Below, one piece after another: positions 24,184 to 33,556 of a stretch of 41,924 nt of DNA. Position numbers and translations under genes: made by a program. The stretch is from Haliea salexigens DSM 19537. GTDB lineage: Bacteria > Pseudomonadota > Gammaproteobacteria > Pseudomonadales > Halieaceae. The first letter of the stretch is position 1; every line of letters starts with the position of its first letter. Location of the stretch: NCBI RefSeq assembly GCF_000423125.1, contig NZ_AUHJ01000021.1, forward strand, positions 1 through 41,924, written 5' to 3'. A model generated the notes under the pieces. It was given only the letters and a program-made list of their open reading frames with translations. It was not told the DNA's origin and did not search any database.

Positions 24184-25508
24184 GGCGTATTCGCCCCGTC
24201 GCGGAAGGTGGAGGGCGGTACCGGTTCCACCTGCATGACCTGGTTGCGCGCGGCCTGCCGCTGCAACAGGGCCGCGGGCATGCTGGTCGCCACTCGCTGG
24301 CGGATGTCGATCTCGTAGAGCAGGTTGTCAATATCCTGCTCCAGTTCACCGATGTAGCGCTCGATTTCCTCGACGCCCACGGCGACATTCGCCACATTGG
24401 GCTCATCGCGGCCGGCGAGCAGAGCACGGCGCGCAATCATGGCCCGCTCCATTGTCCGGGCCAGCGCCATTTCCCCGGCCAGGCGGGTAATCAGTTGCGG
24501 CTGCAGGTTCACGTTTTCCTCGCGCAGCGCCTCGATTACTGGGCGGGAGATACGCAGGTTGGGGCCACCGGACACGGCCTCCAGTTCAGCGGCGGTGGGG
24601 GCACCGGCCGCCGCCACCAGCGCGGTCAGCTCGATGTCGATGTCCTCGGAGAGCCGGGCGACCTCATGGGCCAGGCCCATCCCGGCCTGCACTTCGATCT
24701 TGTCGCAGCCGTTACAGGTGCGGATGGATTTATCGCCTACCACTCGCACCGTCCAGTCGCCGAAGGCCTGCGGGGTCTCCCACTCCTCGCAGATCGCCGC
24801 CCCGGCGCAGGTTGCAGTGGCACTGGTGGTGTTGGTGGCCGTGCGGTTGAGCAGCAGGTTGTAGCCGGCCCTGGCCGCATCCTCGACGGGTTCTATCGGC
24901 GGCTGGTTGCGGCCGCCACGGCGACCGCCGCCGACCCACACCACACCCCGGTCCACACCATCAGAATCAGCATCCTCCTTGGTCTGCAGGATCTCCGCGC
25001 CACCCACGGATTGCTCGCCCCACCAGCCGCCCTTGGCCACGGTTTCCCAGCGGTCATTGCCGATCACCTCTTCCATCTTGCCCACCAGCTCCTCGCAGGA
25101 GGTTCGGGCGATCTGAAATTCTTCGGAGGCCTGCAGCACCCCGTTTTGGAGCAGATCGTAGAGGGCCGGGTTCACCCGCTGGATGACCAGGGCCGGCAGG
25201 GAAGCCACCGCGCCGGTGGCCGCGCTGATGACATTGTCCATGAGGTCGGAGAACGAGCCCTTGATGCCCGCCAGCTGCTCACTGACCGAGACCGACATAT
25301 CGAAATTCCCGCACATCAGGTCGGTGTTCCAAGCCACATCGCCACCGACCCGCACCGTGCTGTTGCGATTGCTCGCCGGTCTGGAAATCGGCTCGCCGCC
25401 ACCGATGCCGTAATAGAACGTCTGGTCAGTGGCCTGTACCACGACGCTGGAAAACACGGTCCCGAGCACCATGGAGAGCGTCAGGAGTGTTCGGGTCATG
25501 CGAGCCAT
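24180..25508 (-). CDS. TIGR03755-family ICE conjugation protein (TraH-like position)
   Basis: This 442-residue secreted protein begins with a signal peptide ending near VVVQA/TDQTF. The mature part has several Cys residues (MCGNFDMS, TSCEELVG, TCAGAAICEEWE, CNGCDKIE) and long helical stretches near the C-terminus. It matches the TIGR03755 family, which follows TIGR03756 in this ICE type. It is presumably periplasmic and part of the mating-pair formation machinery. AGGAGG five bases before the ATG overlaps the stop of the upstream gene, giving coupling. Confidence 0.9.
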   Translation of the reverse strand: MARMTRTLLTLSMVLGTVFSSVVVQATDQTFYYGIGGGEPISRPASNRNSTVRVGGDVAWNTDLMCGNFDMSVSVSEQLAGIKGSFSDLMDNVISAATGAVASLPALVIQRVNPALYDLLQNGVLQASEEFQIARTSCEELVGKMEEVIGNDRWETVAKGGWWGEQSVGGAEILQTKEDADSDGVDRGVVWVGGGRRGGRNQPPIEPVEDAARAGYNLLLNRTATNTTSATATCAGAAICEEWETPQAFGDWTVRVVGDKSIRTCNGCDKIEVQAGMGLAHEVARLSEDIDIELTALVAAAGAPTAAELEAVSGGPNLRISRPVIEALREENVNLQPQLITRLAGEMALARTMERAMIARRALLAGRDEPNVANVAVGVEEIERYIGELEQDIDNLLYEIDIRQRVATSMPAALLQRQAARNQVMQVEPVPPSTFRDGANTP

Positions 25509-25517
25509 CGGCGCCTC

Positions 25518-26474
25518 CTAGAGCGTAAAAATCAGTACGGCCCCGGCGGGCTCGCAGCAACGGTAGGGGCGCCACACCTGCCAGGCGTTGCCACGGGTCT
25601 GGTTCAGCCGCCCCGCATAGGGGTCATGGGGATTGAGGGTGTCGTCGATATCGGGCAGTACGGCGCAGGCCTCGAGGGTCGGCGTCAGTTGCTGATACCG
25701 CGCCTCAGCCAAACCCTGCGGTGGCCACTGGCCCTGCCCCGGGGTGCCGTACGCATCGAGCGGCACATAAACATGGGGCTGGTAGTTCTGGCTGACGATA
25801 TCCATCGCCCGGATCGCCGCGGTCAGCGCACTTTTATAGTCGTGGCCCTGGGTGACGAAGCCATGCCGCGGGTACAGGCTGGCAAAGGTGGCGGCGCCCC
25901 GCCCTACCCGCTCGAAAACATGGAGCAGCGACAGGCCCGCCTCGACCGTGGGCTCGCGCCAGGCCGGGTCAAAGCTGCTCACAAAATAGGGCGTCATCGG
26001 GTATGTGAGGGGTGTACAGAAGGGCAACGCCTCGGTGCTGGCCGCCGCGAGCAGCCAGTAATCGGCCACGCCCGGCGAGCCAATCACATCGCTGTTTTTG
26101 AATTTGAGCGCCTGCTCGCGCACGGTCGCGCCACCTTCGTCGCTGGCACCGCCGTCCTCCGCAAACTCGGTGGGTCGGGCAAAGCCATTGGATTCTGGCC
26201 AGCTGGTGTTGCCGAGAAAGGGGTAGGCGGTCACCACCACCTCGGGGATGTAGTGCTCCGCCCGCACCGAGAAGTCGAACTCACACCCCAGTGGGGTACA
26301 GGTCATCCAGATACAGATGCCGATGGGCTGGTAAGCCTGGCAGGTAAGGTCCAAGGCCGCGGTGACAATCTCGGTGGTGCTGACGGTGGCATTACCACCA
26401 GTAATCTGCGCGCTGGCCGGTCCGGCTCCCCACCACAGCGCCAGGCACAGCAGGCACGCGCTAGGGAGTCGCAC
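25518..26474 (-). CDS. TIGR03756-family ICE conjugation protein (TraU-like)
   Basis: This 318-residue exported protein has a signal peptide (VRLPSACLLCLALWWGAGPASA) and Cys-rich motifs such as CQAYQPIGICIWMTCTPLGCEFD, characteristic of TraU-related proteins. GTG at 26474 is chosen as the start because a perfect GGAGG lies six bases upstream; a longer ATG frame to 26531 has no ribosome site. It overlaps the TIGR03757 gene by 14 bases. It is expected in the periplasm, where disulfides stabilise it for pilus or mating-pair assembly. No DsbC-type isomerase gene is seen nearby. Confidence 0.9.
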   Translation of the reverse strand: MRLPSACLLCLALWWGAGPASAQITGGNATVSTTEIVTAALDLTCQAYQPIGICIWMTCTPLGCEFDFSVRAEHYIPEVVVTAYPFLGNTSWPESNGFARPTEFAEDGGASDEGGATVREQALKFKNSDVIGSPGVADYWLLAAASTEALPFCTPLTYPMTPYFVSSFDPAWREPTVEAGLSLLHVFERVGRGAATFASLYPRHGFVTQGHDYKSALTAAIRAMDIVSQNYQPHVYVPLDAYGTPGQGQWPPQGLAEARYQQLTPTLEACAVLPDIDDTLNPHDPYAGRLNQTRGNAWQVWRPYRCCEPAGAVLIFTL

Positions 26475-26868
26475 GGTAGGCCTCCACTTTACGCAGGGCC
26501 TCGGCCACATCGTAGATGCCGTACACCACATAGCCCGGCGATACCAGCACCGCGGGCAAGCGCTCGATTTGCAGCAGTTGCGCCATCGCCGCCGCGGTGG
26601 CTTTGTCGCGCACGGCCTCCAGGACCGCCCGGCCGGTCGGCGAGCTCAGCCGGTCCAGCGCCTCGCGCTTCGCCTGTTCAGTATCGCCAGGGTTGGCAAA
26701 CGTCAGCCGCGCCAATGGCATCCGGGGGTCACCCAGGGTATAGACCGCCGTGGCCTGTTCGAGCCCACGCAGCGGCGGCAGATCCTCAGCGGTGAAGACC
26801 GTGACCTCCAGCCCGTGGGCCGGGGCCATATAAAGAAGAAGGAACAGTCGGTGCAGCACACTACGCAT
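26461..26868 (-). CDS. TIGR03757-family ICE protein (thioredoxin-like)
   Basis: This 135-residue protein has a short signal peptide and a mature start EVTVFTAEDLPPL. The C-terminal part has IERLPAVLVSPGYVVYGIYDVAEALRKVE, matching the TIGR03757 family, whose fold resembles a thioredoxin-like TrbC/TraW region. No CxxC is visible, so redox activity is unlikely. It overlaps the TraC gene by eight bases. It is presumably a periplasmic assembly factor. Confidence 0.9.
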   Translation of the reverse strand: MRSVLHRLFLLLYMAPAHGLEVTVFTAEDLPPLRGLEQATAVYTLGDPRMPLARLTFANPGDTEQAKREALDRLSSPTGRAVLEAVRDKATAAAMAQLLQIERLPAVLVSPGYVVYGIYDVAEALRKVEAYRATP

Positions 26869-29599
26869 GACCGATCCCCCGGGCCCGGTCGATCTGCGCC
26901 GCCACTTTCAACGCCGCCTCCAGTTCGGAACAGCCATGCTCGCGCATCAGGGCGTTGCGCGTGGCTTTTTCGTGCTTCTCGGTCTGGGCGAGGGCCAACA
27001 TCAGTGACGGCGGCACATTGCGGGCCAGGTACTCATGACGCTCGGTCATCAACACCCCTTCAGTGTATTTGCCGGGGGCCTTGCTGGCGGAGAGCAACAT
27101 CGCGCGCTGGCCATCATCGAGCTGGCGGTATTCGCCCAGGGCCTCGACCTCCTCCTTGGGCATCACCAGGCACAGCCACCACTCGACCATGTTCAACATC
27201 TTCTTGGCGGCCGCCGGGTAATCCTCCATGTTCTGGGTGGCGCTCCACAGCCAGGCGCCGAGCTTGCGCCACATCTTCACGATTTTCACCAGAAACGGCG
27301 CCAGCAGCGGGTTGGTGGTGATCACGTGGGCCTCGTCGATGGTCACGACGATCTCCCGGTCCGTGAACTGATCGCGCTCCGCGATGTGGTTGATCCGGTT
27401 AAGGCAGCTGATCACGGCGATGGCGAGGTTGGCCTCGTAGCCCTCCCGGGCGAAGGTGGCCAGATCGATGATGGTGACATCCGCCTCCTGCCAGGGGGTT
27501 CCGGCCGAATTGAACACCTCGCCGTTGAATGCGTGGGTGTACATATCAATGGCCTGGCCCATGTTGCGCAGTTTGTTCGCTTCCATGTCGGTCTGGGCCT
27601 GTTCTGCGAGGGTAAAAAACGCATCGCGCACATACTGGGTCAGGGTCGGCCGGTCCTCTGCGTGGGCGGCCCGTGCCGCCTCGAGAATCGCCCGGCGGAT
27701 CATGCTGCGGTCGGCCCGGCGGATCTCCCGCGCCTCACGCTCCTCGCCGCCGGTAATCATCAGTAGGGCCACGATCTCCAGTTCGCCCATGATGTCCCGG
27801 GGCTCGTCTTCGTCGTCCTCCGCCGGCGCGGCCTCCAATGTATCGAAGACCGGGCCATCGATATCGAGCAAGAGATGGGCGTCAGCGAAGGGGCTCAGGG
27901 TTACACCGCTGCCGGGTTTCAATGACACCTGGTTGACCGACAGGCCGAGGGAGGCAAACCACTGCCCGAGCAGCCCGAAGGAATTGCCGGCCTCGATCAC
28001 GAACAGCCGCGGCCGGTGGATCGCCATCACATGGGCCAGCATGGCAATCACCGAGGCGGACTTGCCCGCCCCGGTGGGCCCCAGGATCAACATATGGGCA
28101 TTTTTCTGGCGGTCGGCGGGATTCAGGGGATCGAAGAACATCGGCTCGCCACCCCGGTTGAACAGCGCAATCCCGGGATGGCCGGTCCCCCGGGCACGCC
28201 CGAAGAAGCACGACAGGTTGGCCATGTGCTGCACCAGGGTGATCTGGGCGCCCCGCCAGCCCTCCCTGGCATCCTGCGCGGGGTCGTAGACCATCGGCAG
28301 GTTGCGGATCGCCGCGTCCAGCGCCGTGAAATCATCCCGCGGCGCGATGGCCCGGAAGCCGTAATTCAGCAAGCGTGCGCGCAGGGCCGTGGTGCGCTCG
28401 TTGAGCTCGGCCACTGAGTGACCACGCAGGTACACGGCGTACTGGGCCCGGTAGAACTTCTGCCGGGAGGCCAGAATCTCCCGCGCCGTCTCGCAGTCCT
28501 TGCGTACCTGGGCCGACTCGCTGTTCTCGCCAATGGCCGAAGCGTCAATGGCCTGGATGTGGCTCTCCACCGTGTCCTGGGGGATCACCACCAGGGTACT
28601 CACGAACACGCTGCCAGGCGGCAGGAAGTCGATCAGGGTGTTGTGGGCATCTCCCCGCCGGGTCTCCCCGGTGACCTGCCCGACCGCGGGGCGCCGGCGC
28701 AAGCCATCGATCGACAGGCAGCGCAAGGCGGACGGGCCGAACCACCAGCACTGGTTGTCCTGGTCACTGCGCGGGTGAGTATAGAACAGGGTTTCGGCGA
28801 ACCGGTCCCCGTAGGGCAGCGTCTCGTCATCGCAGCGGGTTTCCCGCATAAAGGCCTTCAGGTCGCCGCCAAACAAGTCCGTGCCGTGGTTGAAAAACCC
28901 CAGCAGCCAGTCGTGGAATTCGGAGCCACTGAGCCGCCGCACCTGGACCCCGGCGGGCTGCAGGGCATGGGTGAACTTGTCCACCGCATCGGACAAATCC
29001 AGTAGCGCCATGTCGCGATCCATCAAGGGCTCGTGCTTGCCCCGTCGGCGCTTGTGGGCCGGGAACTTGCGGTACAGCACCAGCAGGTTGCGTCGCACCG
29101 CGCCGCGCCAGGGACTGTGGGTCACCACGGTGTCCGTAAACAGACCACCGGGCTTGCTGATCCCGCGGTAGTGGCGGTTGAGCAGGGCCAGGTAGGCCTC
29201 GGTATAGTCAGACCCGCGGGCGGCGGGACGCACATAGTTCGCCACCGCGGTCGCGGGCCCATCGAGGTCTGGCTCATCGAAGGTGTAGGTCTGGATCACC
29301 CAGGGCGCGGTATCGTGTTCATCGAAACTGTCCTGCAGGGCATCCTGCAGCGTGTCGCGCACCTGACCCAGGTAGTCCGCGGTACGCCCCTCGGTCCCAA
29401 TCGGGGTCACTTCCAGGACGGCTCCGACACTGACCCCATCAGCCAACAGGATCGCCTTGTGCTCGGGCAGCACCTCAACCCAGGGCAGGAAGTCCACGAA
29501 GGAGCGCTGGCGCCGGTAGAGGCCCTGCTGCGCGGATTTCGAGAGCGGCCGCTTGCGCACCACGTCCGCACGCCGGGGTGTCGGTTCCGAGGCGGTCAT
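26861..29599 (-). CDS. traC: TraC/VirB4-like conjugative transfer ATPase (TIGR03744)
   Basis: This 912-residue ATPase has the Walker A motif GPTGAGKS near residue 505 and Walker B in VVTIDEAHVIT near 753. The TraC/VirB4 N-terminal half contains segments such as DNQCWWFGPSALRCLSIDG. It powers assembly of the pilus and channel at the inner membrane. The start overlaps the lipoprotein gene as ATGA, and the end overlaps TIGR03757 by eight bases. Length and motifs are normal for the family, so it appears intact. Confidence 0.95.
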   Translation of the reverse strand: MTASEPTPRRADVVRKRPLSKSAQQGLYRRQRSFVDFLPWVEVLPEHKAILLADGVSVGAVLEVTPIGTEGRTADYLGQVRDTLQDALQDSFDEHDTAPWVIQTYTFDEPDLDGPATAVANYVRPAARGSDYTEAYLALLNRHYRGISKPGGLFTDTVVTHSPWRGAVRRNLLVLYRKFPAHKRRRGKHEPLMDRDMALLDLSDAVDKFTHALQPAGVQVRRLSGSEFHDWLLGFFNHGTDLFGGDLKAFMRETRCDDETLPYGDRFAETLFYTHPRSDQDNQCWWFGPSALRCLSIDGLRRRPAVGQVTGETRRGDAHNTLIDFLPPGSVFVSTLVVIPQDTVESHIQAIDASAIGENSESAQVRKDCETAREILASRQKFYRAQYAVYLRGHSVAELNERTTALRARLLNYGFRAIAPRDDFTALDAAIRNLPMVYDPAQDAREGWRGAQITLVQHMANLSCFFGRARGTGHPGIALFNRGGEPMFFDPLNPADRQKNAHMLILGPTGAGKSASVIAMLAHVMAIHRPRLFVIEAGNSFGLLGQWFASLGLSVNQVSLKPGSGVTLSPFADAHLLLDIDGPVFDTLEAAPAEDDEDEPRDIMGELEIVALLMITGGEEREAREIRRADRSMIRRAILEAARAAHAEDRPTLTQYVRDAFFTLAEQAQTDMEANKLRNMGQAIDMYTHAFNGEVFNSAGTPWQEADVTIIDLATFAREGYEANLAIAVISCLNRINHIAERDQFTDREIVVTIDEAHVITTNPLLAPFLVKIVKMWRKLGAWLWSATQNMEDYPAAAKKMLNMVEWWLCLVMPKEEVEALGEYRQLDDGQRAMLLSASKAPGKYTEGVLMTERHEYLARNVPPSLMLALAQTEKHEKATRNALMREHGCSELEAALKVAAQIDRARGIGHA

Positions 29600-30303
29600 T
29601 GCTCGCCCTCCACAATGGCGTCGCCGGGCCGTTCCCCGGCAGCGTCATCCCGCGCGGTGTCTGGCGCTGCTTCGGGTGCCAGGGGGCGCCCCTCAAGGTG
29701 ACTGCTCTTGTGATAGCGCTCCTCGGAGGAACGGGTGTTGGGCGCACGCTGGCCGGTGCCCGCCGGGGTGTCCTGGGGGGTGCCCGTCGTCACGGCGGCG
29801 CCGGCCAGCGCGGTCGGCGTGGTGCGTTGTGACTCGCCCGGCAGGCGGTAATGCACCTGGTCATACAGGGGGATCACGGTGCTGTAGCCAGGGATCGGCG
29901 CGCGGGTGCGGGTCGCCAGGTGCGGGTAGATGTAAATGACGATGTCGGGGTTGTCGAGGCGCGGGAACAGGTTGTCGATTTCGGTAGCGACCTCCCGGGT
30001 GTAGGGCAGGTAATCGAGATCCTCGCCGGCCGGTTGCGCGTCGATGTGCCGGTACAGGGCCGCGGCGTGCTCGCGCACGGTGTCCTCGCAATCCTCGATA
30101 GACGTTGCCGCGTCCGCCAGGGCGAGCTCTTTACAAACATCCACCGCCTGCGGGGGATCGAGGTCGCTCTGCCCTTGAGCCGTCATTGCCCCGCGATAGA
30201 TGTCCAGCATGGTGTCCTCCGTCTCCGGGAGGATAGTGTCCTGGGTAGCGCAACCACCCAGTGCCAGCACGGCGGTCAACACAGCGGGTTTAGTCCAGTG
30301 CAC
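29596..30303 (-). CDS. TIGR03751-family conjugal transfer lipoprotein
   Basis: This 235-residue lipoprotein has a signal peptide with lipobox LGGC at residues 15-18, so Cys18 should be lipidated. The mature part includes the conserved IVIYIYPHLATRTRAPIPGYS and IPLYDQVHYRLPGE segments. GTG at 30303 is preferred as the start: AAGGAG lies six bases upstream, whereas the longer ATG at 30324 has none. The C-terminal ~70 residues are low-complexity and Pro/Thr/Gly-rich. It probably forms part of the outer-membrane core of the transfer channel (VirB7/TraV-like role). Confidence 0.9.
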   Translation of the reverse strand: MHWTKPAVLTAVLALGGCATQDTILPETEDTMLDIYRGAMTAQGQSDLDPPQAVDVCKELALADAATSIEDCEDTVREHAAALYRHIDAQPAGEDLDYLPYTREVATEIDNLFPRLDNPDIVIYIYPHLATRTRAPIPGYSTVIPLYDQVHYRLPGESQRTTPTALAGAAVTTGTPQDTPAGTGQRAPNTRSSEERYHKSSHLEGRPLAPEAAPDTARDDAAGERPGDAIVEGEQ

Positions 30304-31699
30304 GGTAGTCTCCTTGGCGGGCACTCACATGGTTGGTGCGCCGACCGTTGGGGTCGTAATCGATTTCCAGTTGCTCGGTGATGTGCAGGCTGACCCGGGC
30401 GCCGGGATCGACATAAATGGCGTCGAACTGCTGGGCCTGACGTTCATCCAGCCAGCGGGCGATTTCCAGGCTGCCGTCGGCGATCGCCTGACCGAGGATG
30501 TACTCGCCCATGTCGCCGGTGACGATGGTGCCCACCCCGGCGCCACCGCCATCGAAGGTGGTGATCTGCGTGGTCTGGCTGGCAGCCGCCGCTTCCGCCG
30601 CCGCCGCGGCACTGACCACTCCGATGCGCTGGGCGAGGTAGGTGGAGGCGTTGGAGATACGCTGCCCCACCACGCAGGGGTTGCCGTATTCGTCGGAGAG
30701 CTCACCGATGACGATGTTCCGCTGCTGGGTGTTGCCCTCGTAGACGTTCTCCGCTTTCGGCACCGTCCGGATGGTCCCGTCCTCAAATACGAAGGTGATG
30801 GAGTGCAGATCCCCGCGCACGCAACCGAGAGTCCAGTCCCCCACCGCCTTGCCGCTGGCAATGGCGTAGGCCACTTCGGGGACCTCGATACCATTGGCGG
30901 CCAGGTTGTCGGTCCCGATGATGACCTTGAAGCTGTAGGGGTCGGTCACCTGCGCCCCGATGGGTACCCGGCCCACCAGGGCGGTCATGGCGGTGGCATT
31001 CATCAGGGTCGCGTTACGCGGCACCGTGTACCAGGGCACCGGGGCTTCCTCGGCGGTGGAGCCACTCGCAGCCGTCGGCAGGCCCAGGCCTTGCCCGCTT
31101 CGGCCGGTCACCCGGTTCAGGTGATCGCTCAGGCTGTTCCCCGCGCCGCCAATCCCGCTGCCCAGCGGCGCCACCCAGGTGATGGCGTCCGGGGCGACCG
31201 CCGCGCCGGTACCGCTGCCGGCAAAGCCGCCGGCGGATAGACCACCACTGGCCAGGCGGCCCTCGACGTCCCGCGCGTGTTCCTCGAGTTCGCGCAGTTG
31301 CTGTCGCACCCGCTGCACATCGTCGTCCAGCTGAGCCTGTACTTCGCGGCGGGTATTGTTGAGCTCGGTATTGAGGCCTCGCCCCAGCCGGGATTCCATC
31401 TTGCGCAGCTCGGCGTTGTCCTTGCGTAACGCGACATTGGAGTCACGCAGGGCATCCGCTTCATCGCGCAGGTTTTTCACTTCCGCCACCAGGGTTTTCA
31501 CCGTGTCCGCTTCGGTGTCGCCTTCGACGCCCAGATCAACGGCCAGCCCCCGTGACACCGGAGCGCCACCGGCCACCCGCAGGGCCTCCTCCGTGGTGCG
31601 GTGCTCCCGGCCGCAGCCCCGAAACAGCAGGAGCATCACCAGAAGCAGCAGCGCCGCGCTGCCGACCTGCACCCAGCGATTCGCCCCGATCGCACTCAT
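30290..31699 (-). CDS. TIGR03752-family ICE protein (TraB/VirB10-like)
   Basis: This 469-residue protein has one N-terminal transmembrane helix (VGSAALLLLVMLLLF), then a long coiled coil (about residues 65-150, Glu/Leu/Arg-rich), then a Gly/Ser/Ala linker and a beta-rich C-terminal domain. It contains PRNATLMNATAMTALVGRVP and an Ala-rich stretch near residue 375. This order is that of VirB10/TraB scaffold proteins spanning the cell envelope. The start overlaps the TIGR03749 stop by four bases. Confidence 0.92.
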   Translation of the reverse strand: MSAIGANRWVQVGSAALLLLVMLLLFRGCGREHRTTEEALRVAGGAPVSRGLAVDLGVEGDTEADTVKTLVAEVKNLRDEADALRDSNVALRKDNAELRKMESRLGRGLNTELNNTRREVQAQLDDDVQRVRQQLRELEEHARDVEGRLASGGLSAGGFAGSGTGAAVAPDAITWVAPLGSGIGGAGNSLSDHLNRVTGRSGQGLGLPTAASGSTAEEAPVPWYTVPRNATLMNATAMTALVGRVPIGAQVTDPYSFKVIIGTDNLAANGIEVPEVAYAIASGKAVGDWTLGCVRGDLHSITFVFEDGTIRTVPKAENVYEGNTQQRNIVIGELSDEYGNPCVVGQRISNASTYLAQRIGVVSAAAAAEAAAASQTTQITTFDGGGAGVGTIVTGDMGEYILGQAIADGSLEIARWLDERQAQQFDAIYVDPGARVSLHITEQLEIDYDPNGRRTNHVSARQGDYRALD

Positions 31700-32559
31700 T
31701 GGCCTGCCCCCCGGATCACGTTGCGGATGGGCCGGTCCGTGACCACGAACAAGGTGGTGCGGTTGTCGCCCGTGGTCCCGGTGTTGCGACCTGGCAGGCT
31801 CCGGGTATAGAAGGCGCTGGCGATAAAGTGGGGATCAACCCCGGTGCGGTGGGCGTTGGGTGTATGCATCACCTTGCGGTTATCCAGCGCCACCGGGTGA
31901 CTCGCCTCGTTGGTCACCACGAAGGCCGTGACGAAGAAGTCGCCCGCGGACCAGGCCTGATAGGGCTGGATCACCAGTGGATGACGGCCCGCGTCATAGA
32001 GGCGGCCCTGGTTGCCCGCCAGTCCCACCGGGACTTTTTTGACGCCCGGCAGCGGTGCGATCAGGCGCTGGGGCGCATAGATCGACTGGGCGGCATAGCG
32101 CAACAACTCGAACAGATTGGCCTCGCCCGGCAGCGGGCCGCCGGCGTTTAAACCCGGCTCACCCAGGAAGGTCTCGCTCCCCGCCAGCACCACCTGCAGG
32201 GTGTCCACGGTCGCTGGCGGTTGCTTGAGGGTGCGGGCGCTGACATCGAATAACAGGAACTCACCGCTCTCCAGGCGCAGCTGCACCCGCTGCGTGTCGA
32301 AGGGCTCCAGCGCTGTCCAGTAGGCCGCGCCACCGGTGACCAGGGTCCGGAACACATTGGGATTGGTCAGTGCTGGCGGCAAGCCAACCTCGGCATTGCT
32401 CGGCAATATCAGCAGTTGTTCCACACCCACCACCAGCTCCAGCGCGATGGGTGTCTTGCGCCACACCACCGTTTCCGCGTGCGCCGCGCCACTGAGTACG
32501 CTGCCAGCCGCCAGGCACAGCAGCACCAGGCATTGCAGCCCTTGTCGCATCCGTCTCAT
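31696..32559 (-). CDS. TIGR03749-family ICE protein (TraK/VirB9-like)
   Basis: This 287-residue exported protein has a signal peptide ending near SGAAHA/ETVVW and a beta-rich mature domain (ALELVVGVEQLLILPSNAEV), matching TIGR03749. It probably works as a TraK/VirB9-type outer-membrane core subunit. The ATG at 32559 has a GGAGG-type site about seven bases upstream and overlaps the TIGR03746 stop as ATGA. A longer frame to 32619 runs into the upstream gene and is rejected. Confidence 0.92.
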   Translation of the reverse strand: MRRMRQGLQCLVLLCLAAGSVLSGAAHAETVVWRKTPIALELVVGVEQLLILPSNAEVGLPPALTNPNVFRTLVTGGAAYWTALEPFDTQRVQLRLESGEFLLFDVSARTLKQPPATVDTLQVVLAGSETFLGEPGLNAGGPLPGEANLFELLRYAAQSIYAPQRLIAPLPGVKKVPVGLAGNQGRLYDAGRHPLVIQPYQAWSAGDFFVTAFVVTNEASHPVALDNRKVMHTPNAHRTGVDPHFIASAFYTRSLPGRNTGTTGDNRTTLFVVTDRPIRNVIRGAGQ

Positions 32560-33194
32560 GTGGCACCCTCCCCTTCCGGTTCGTTGATCTCGATGACTCG
32601 CGGCACATCGGCCAGGCAATCCAGCGCCAGTCCCCAGGGATTGGCCTGCGGATCGACGTCATAGGCCACCACGCGCAGGGGATAATGAATCAGGCGATCC
32701 TTGACCCGCTCTCCCCGGTAGGTTTCCTGCACGTGCAGGTCAAGGCCGACCACCCACTGGTTGGGAGCCACCACCTGCACCCGGGCATTGGAGAAACCCC
32801 GGCCGGGGATTTCCCAGACGGAACGCTGGCGACCGTTGATCTCGCGCTCGCGCTCGTCCAGGTCCTGCAATCGCTCCTCAAAACAGGCGGGCGTAAAGAA
32901 CGCCCGCAGGCTGTGAATCTGGTTGTAGTAGTCCTCCTTGCCGTCCGCAGGCCAGCGATTGAGCTGCTGGAACACGTAGTGGGCAAAGACATAGATGCTG
33001 GCCTTCGGGATGTCGCCGAGCTGCTGCACCGCACCGCGGCTCAAATCCGGTGGATAGTGCAGGCGGATGTTGTCGGGCGCCCGGCTCCAGCCGACCAGGG
33101 CGACCAGCAGGAGCAGGCTGAGGATCGCGAGCACACCCAGCAGCAGGCGGATCATCGCGTCCTTGGAATGGACCAGGCTGTCGTATCGGCTCAT
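32556..33194 (-). CDS. TIGR03746-family ICE protein (TraE/VirB8-like)
   Basis: This 212-residue protein has a single N-terminal transmembrane helix (about residues 15-37) and a periplasmic domain with YVFAHYVFQQLNRWPADGKEDYY, typical of TIGR03746. It is expected to act as a VirB8/TraE-like assembly factor. The ATG at 33194 overlaps the TIGR03750 stop as ATGA. The longer open frame to 33452 is a shadow through the upstream gene. Confidence 0.92.
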   Translation of the reverse strand: MSRYDSLVHSKDAMIRLLLGVLAILSLLLLVALVGWSRAPDNIRLHYPPDLSRGAVQQLGDIPKASIYVFAHYVFQQLNRWPADGKEDYYNQIHSLRAFFTPACFEERLQDLDEREREINGRQRSVWEIPGRGFSNARVQVVAPNQWVVGLDLHVQETYRGERVKDRLIHYPLRVVAYDVDPQANPWGLALDCLADVPRVIEINEPEGEGAT

Positions 33195-33556
33195 GGCGTT
33201 CTCCAGCGGTGGATGTCCCAGCTGCGGCTTTCCCGAACCAGGGTGCGCGGCGCCAGACCGCGATCCTGCAGCCAGGCCTGGATCGCGATGACGTGGTACT
33301 GCCGGGGTTTGCCGCGCTTGACGATCCGCAGGCGCTTGCCGATCAACCACAGGCTGCCGAACACGAAGGCCAGAGACAGCGCGAAGCCCATCAGGGCAAA
33401 TCCCAGCAGCGCACCCACCAGCGTCGACACCGGCACCCAGACGCCCAGGCACAGTAGGGCGGCGTACTTGATCTCCGAGTTGGTCATCGACAGGAAGACG
33501 ACCGGCTCCTCATTGAGCCGGTCGGGCAAAAAGTCGATGTCGCGGCGTGCACTCAT
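33191..33556 (-). CDS. TIGR03750-family ICE membrane protein (TraL-like)
   Basis: This 121-residue protein starts MSARRDIDFLPDRLNEEPVV, the TraL/TIGR03750 signature, followed by two adjacent transmembrane helices (about residues 31-72) and a basic tail. Homologues are small inner-membrane parts of the mating-pair apparatus (VirB3-like). Its start and the previous stop share one base (TGATG), and its stop overlaps the next start by four bases. Confidence 0.92.
   Translation of the reverse strand: MSARRDIDFLPDRLNEEPVVFLSMTNSEIKYAALLCLGVWVPVSTLVGALLGFALMGFALSLAFVFGSLWLIGKRLRIVKRGKPRQYHVIAIQAWLQDRGLAPRTLVRESRSWDIHRWRTP

Noticed and set aside
24495-26795. 766-codon open frame on the plus strand
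   Set aside because: It lies antisense to the TIGR03755 and TIGR03756 genes, which have signal peptides, ribosome sites and family motifs. The long frame reflects high GC at third positions and has a low-complexity His/Gly/Arg-rich translation.
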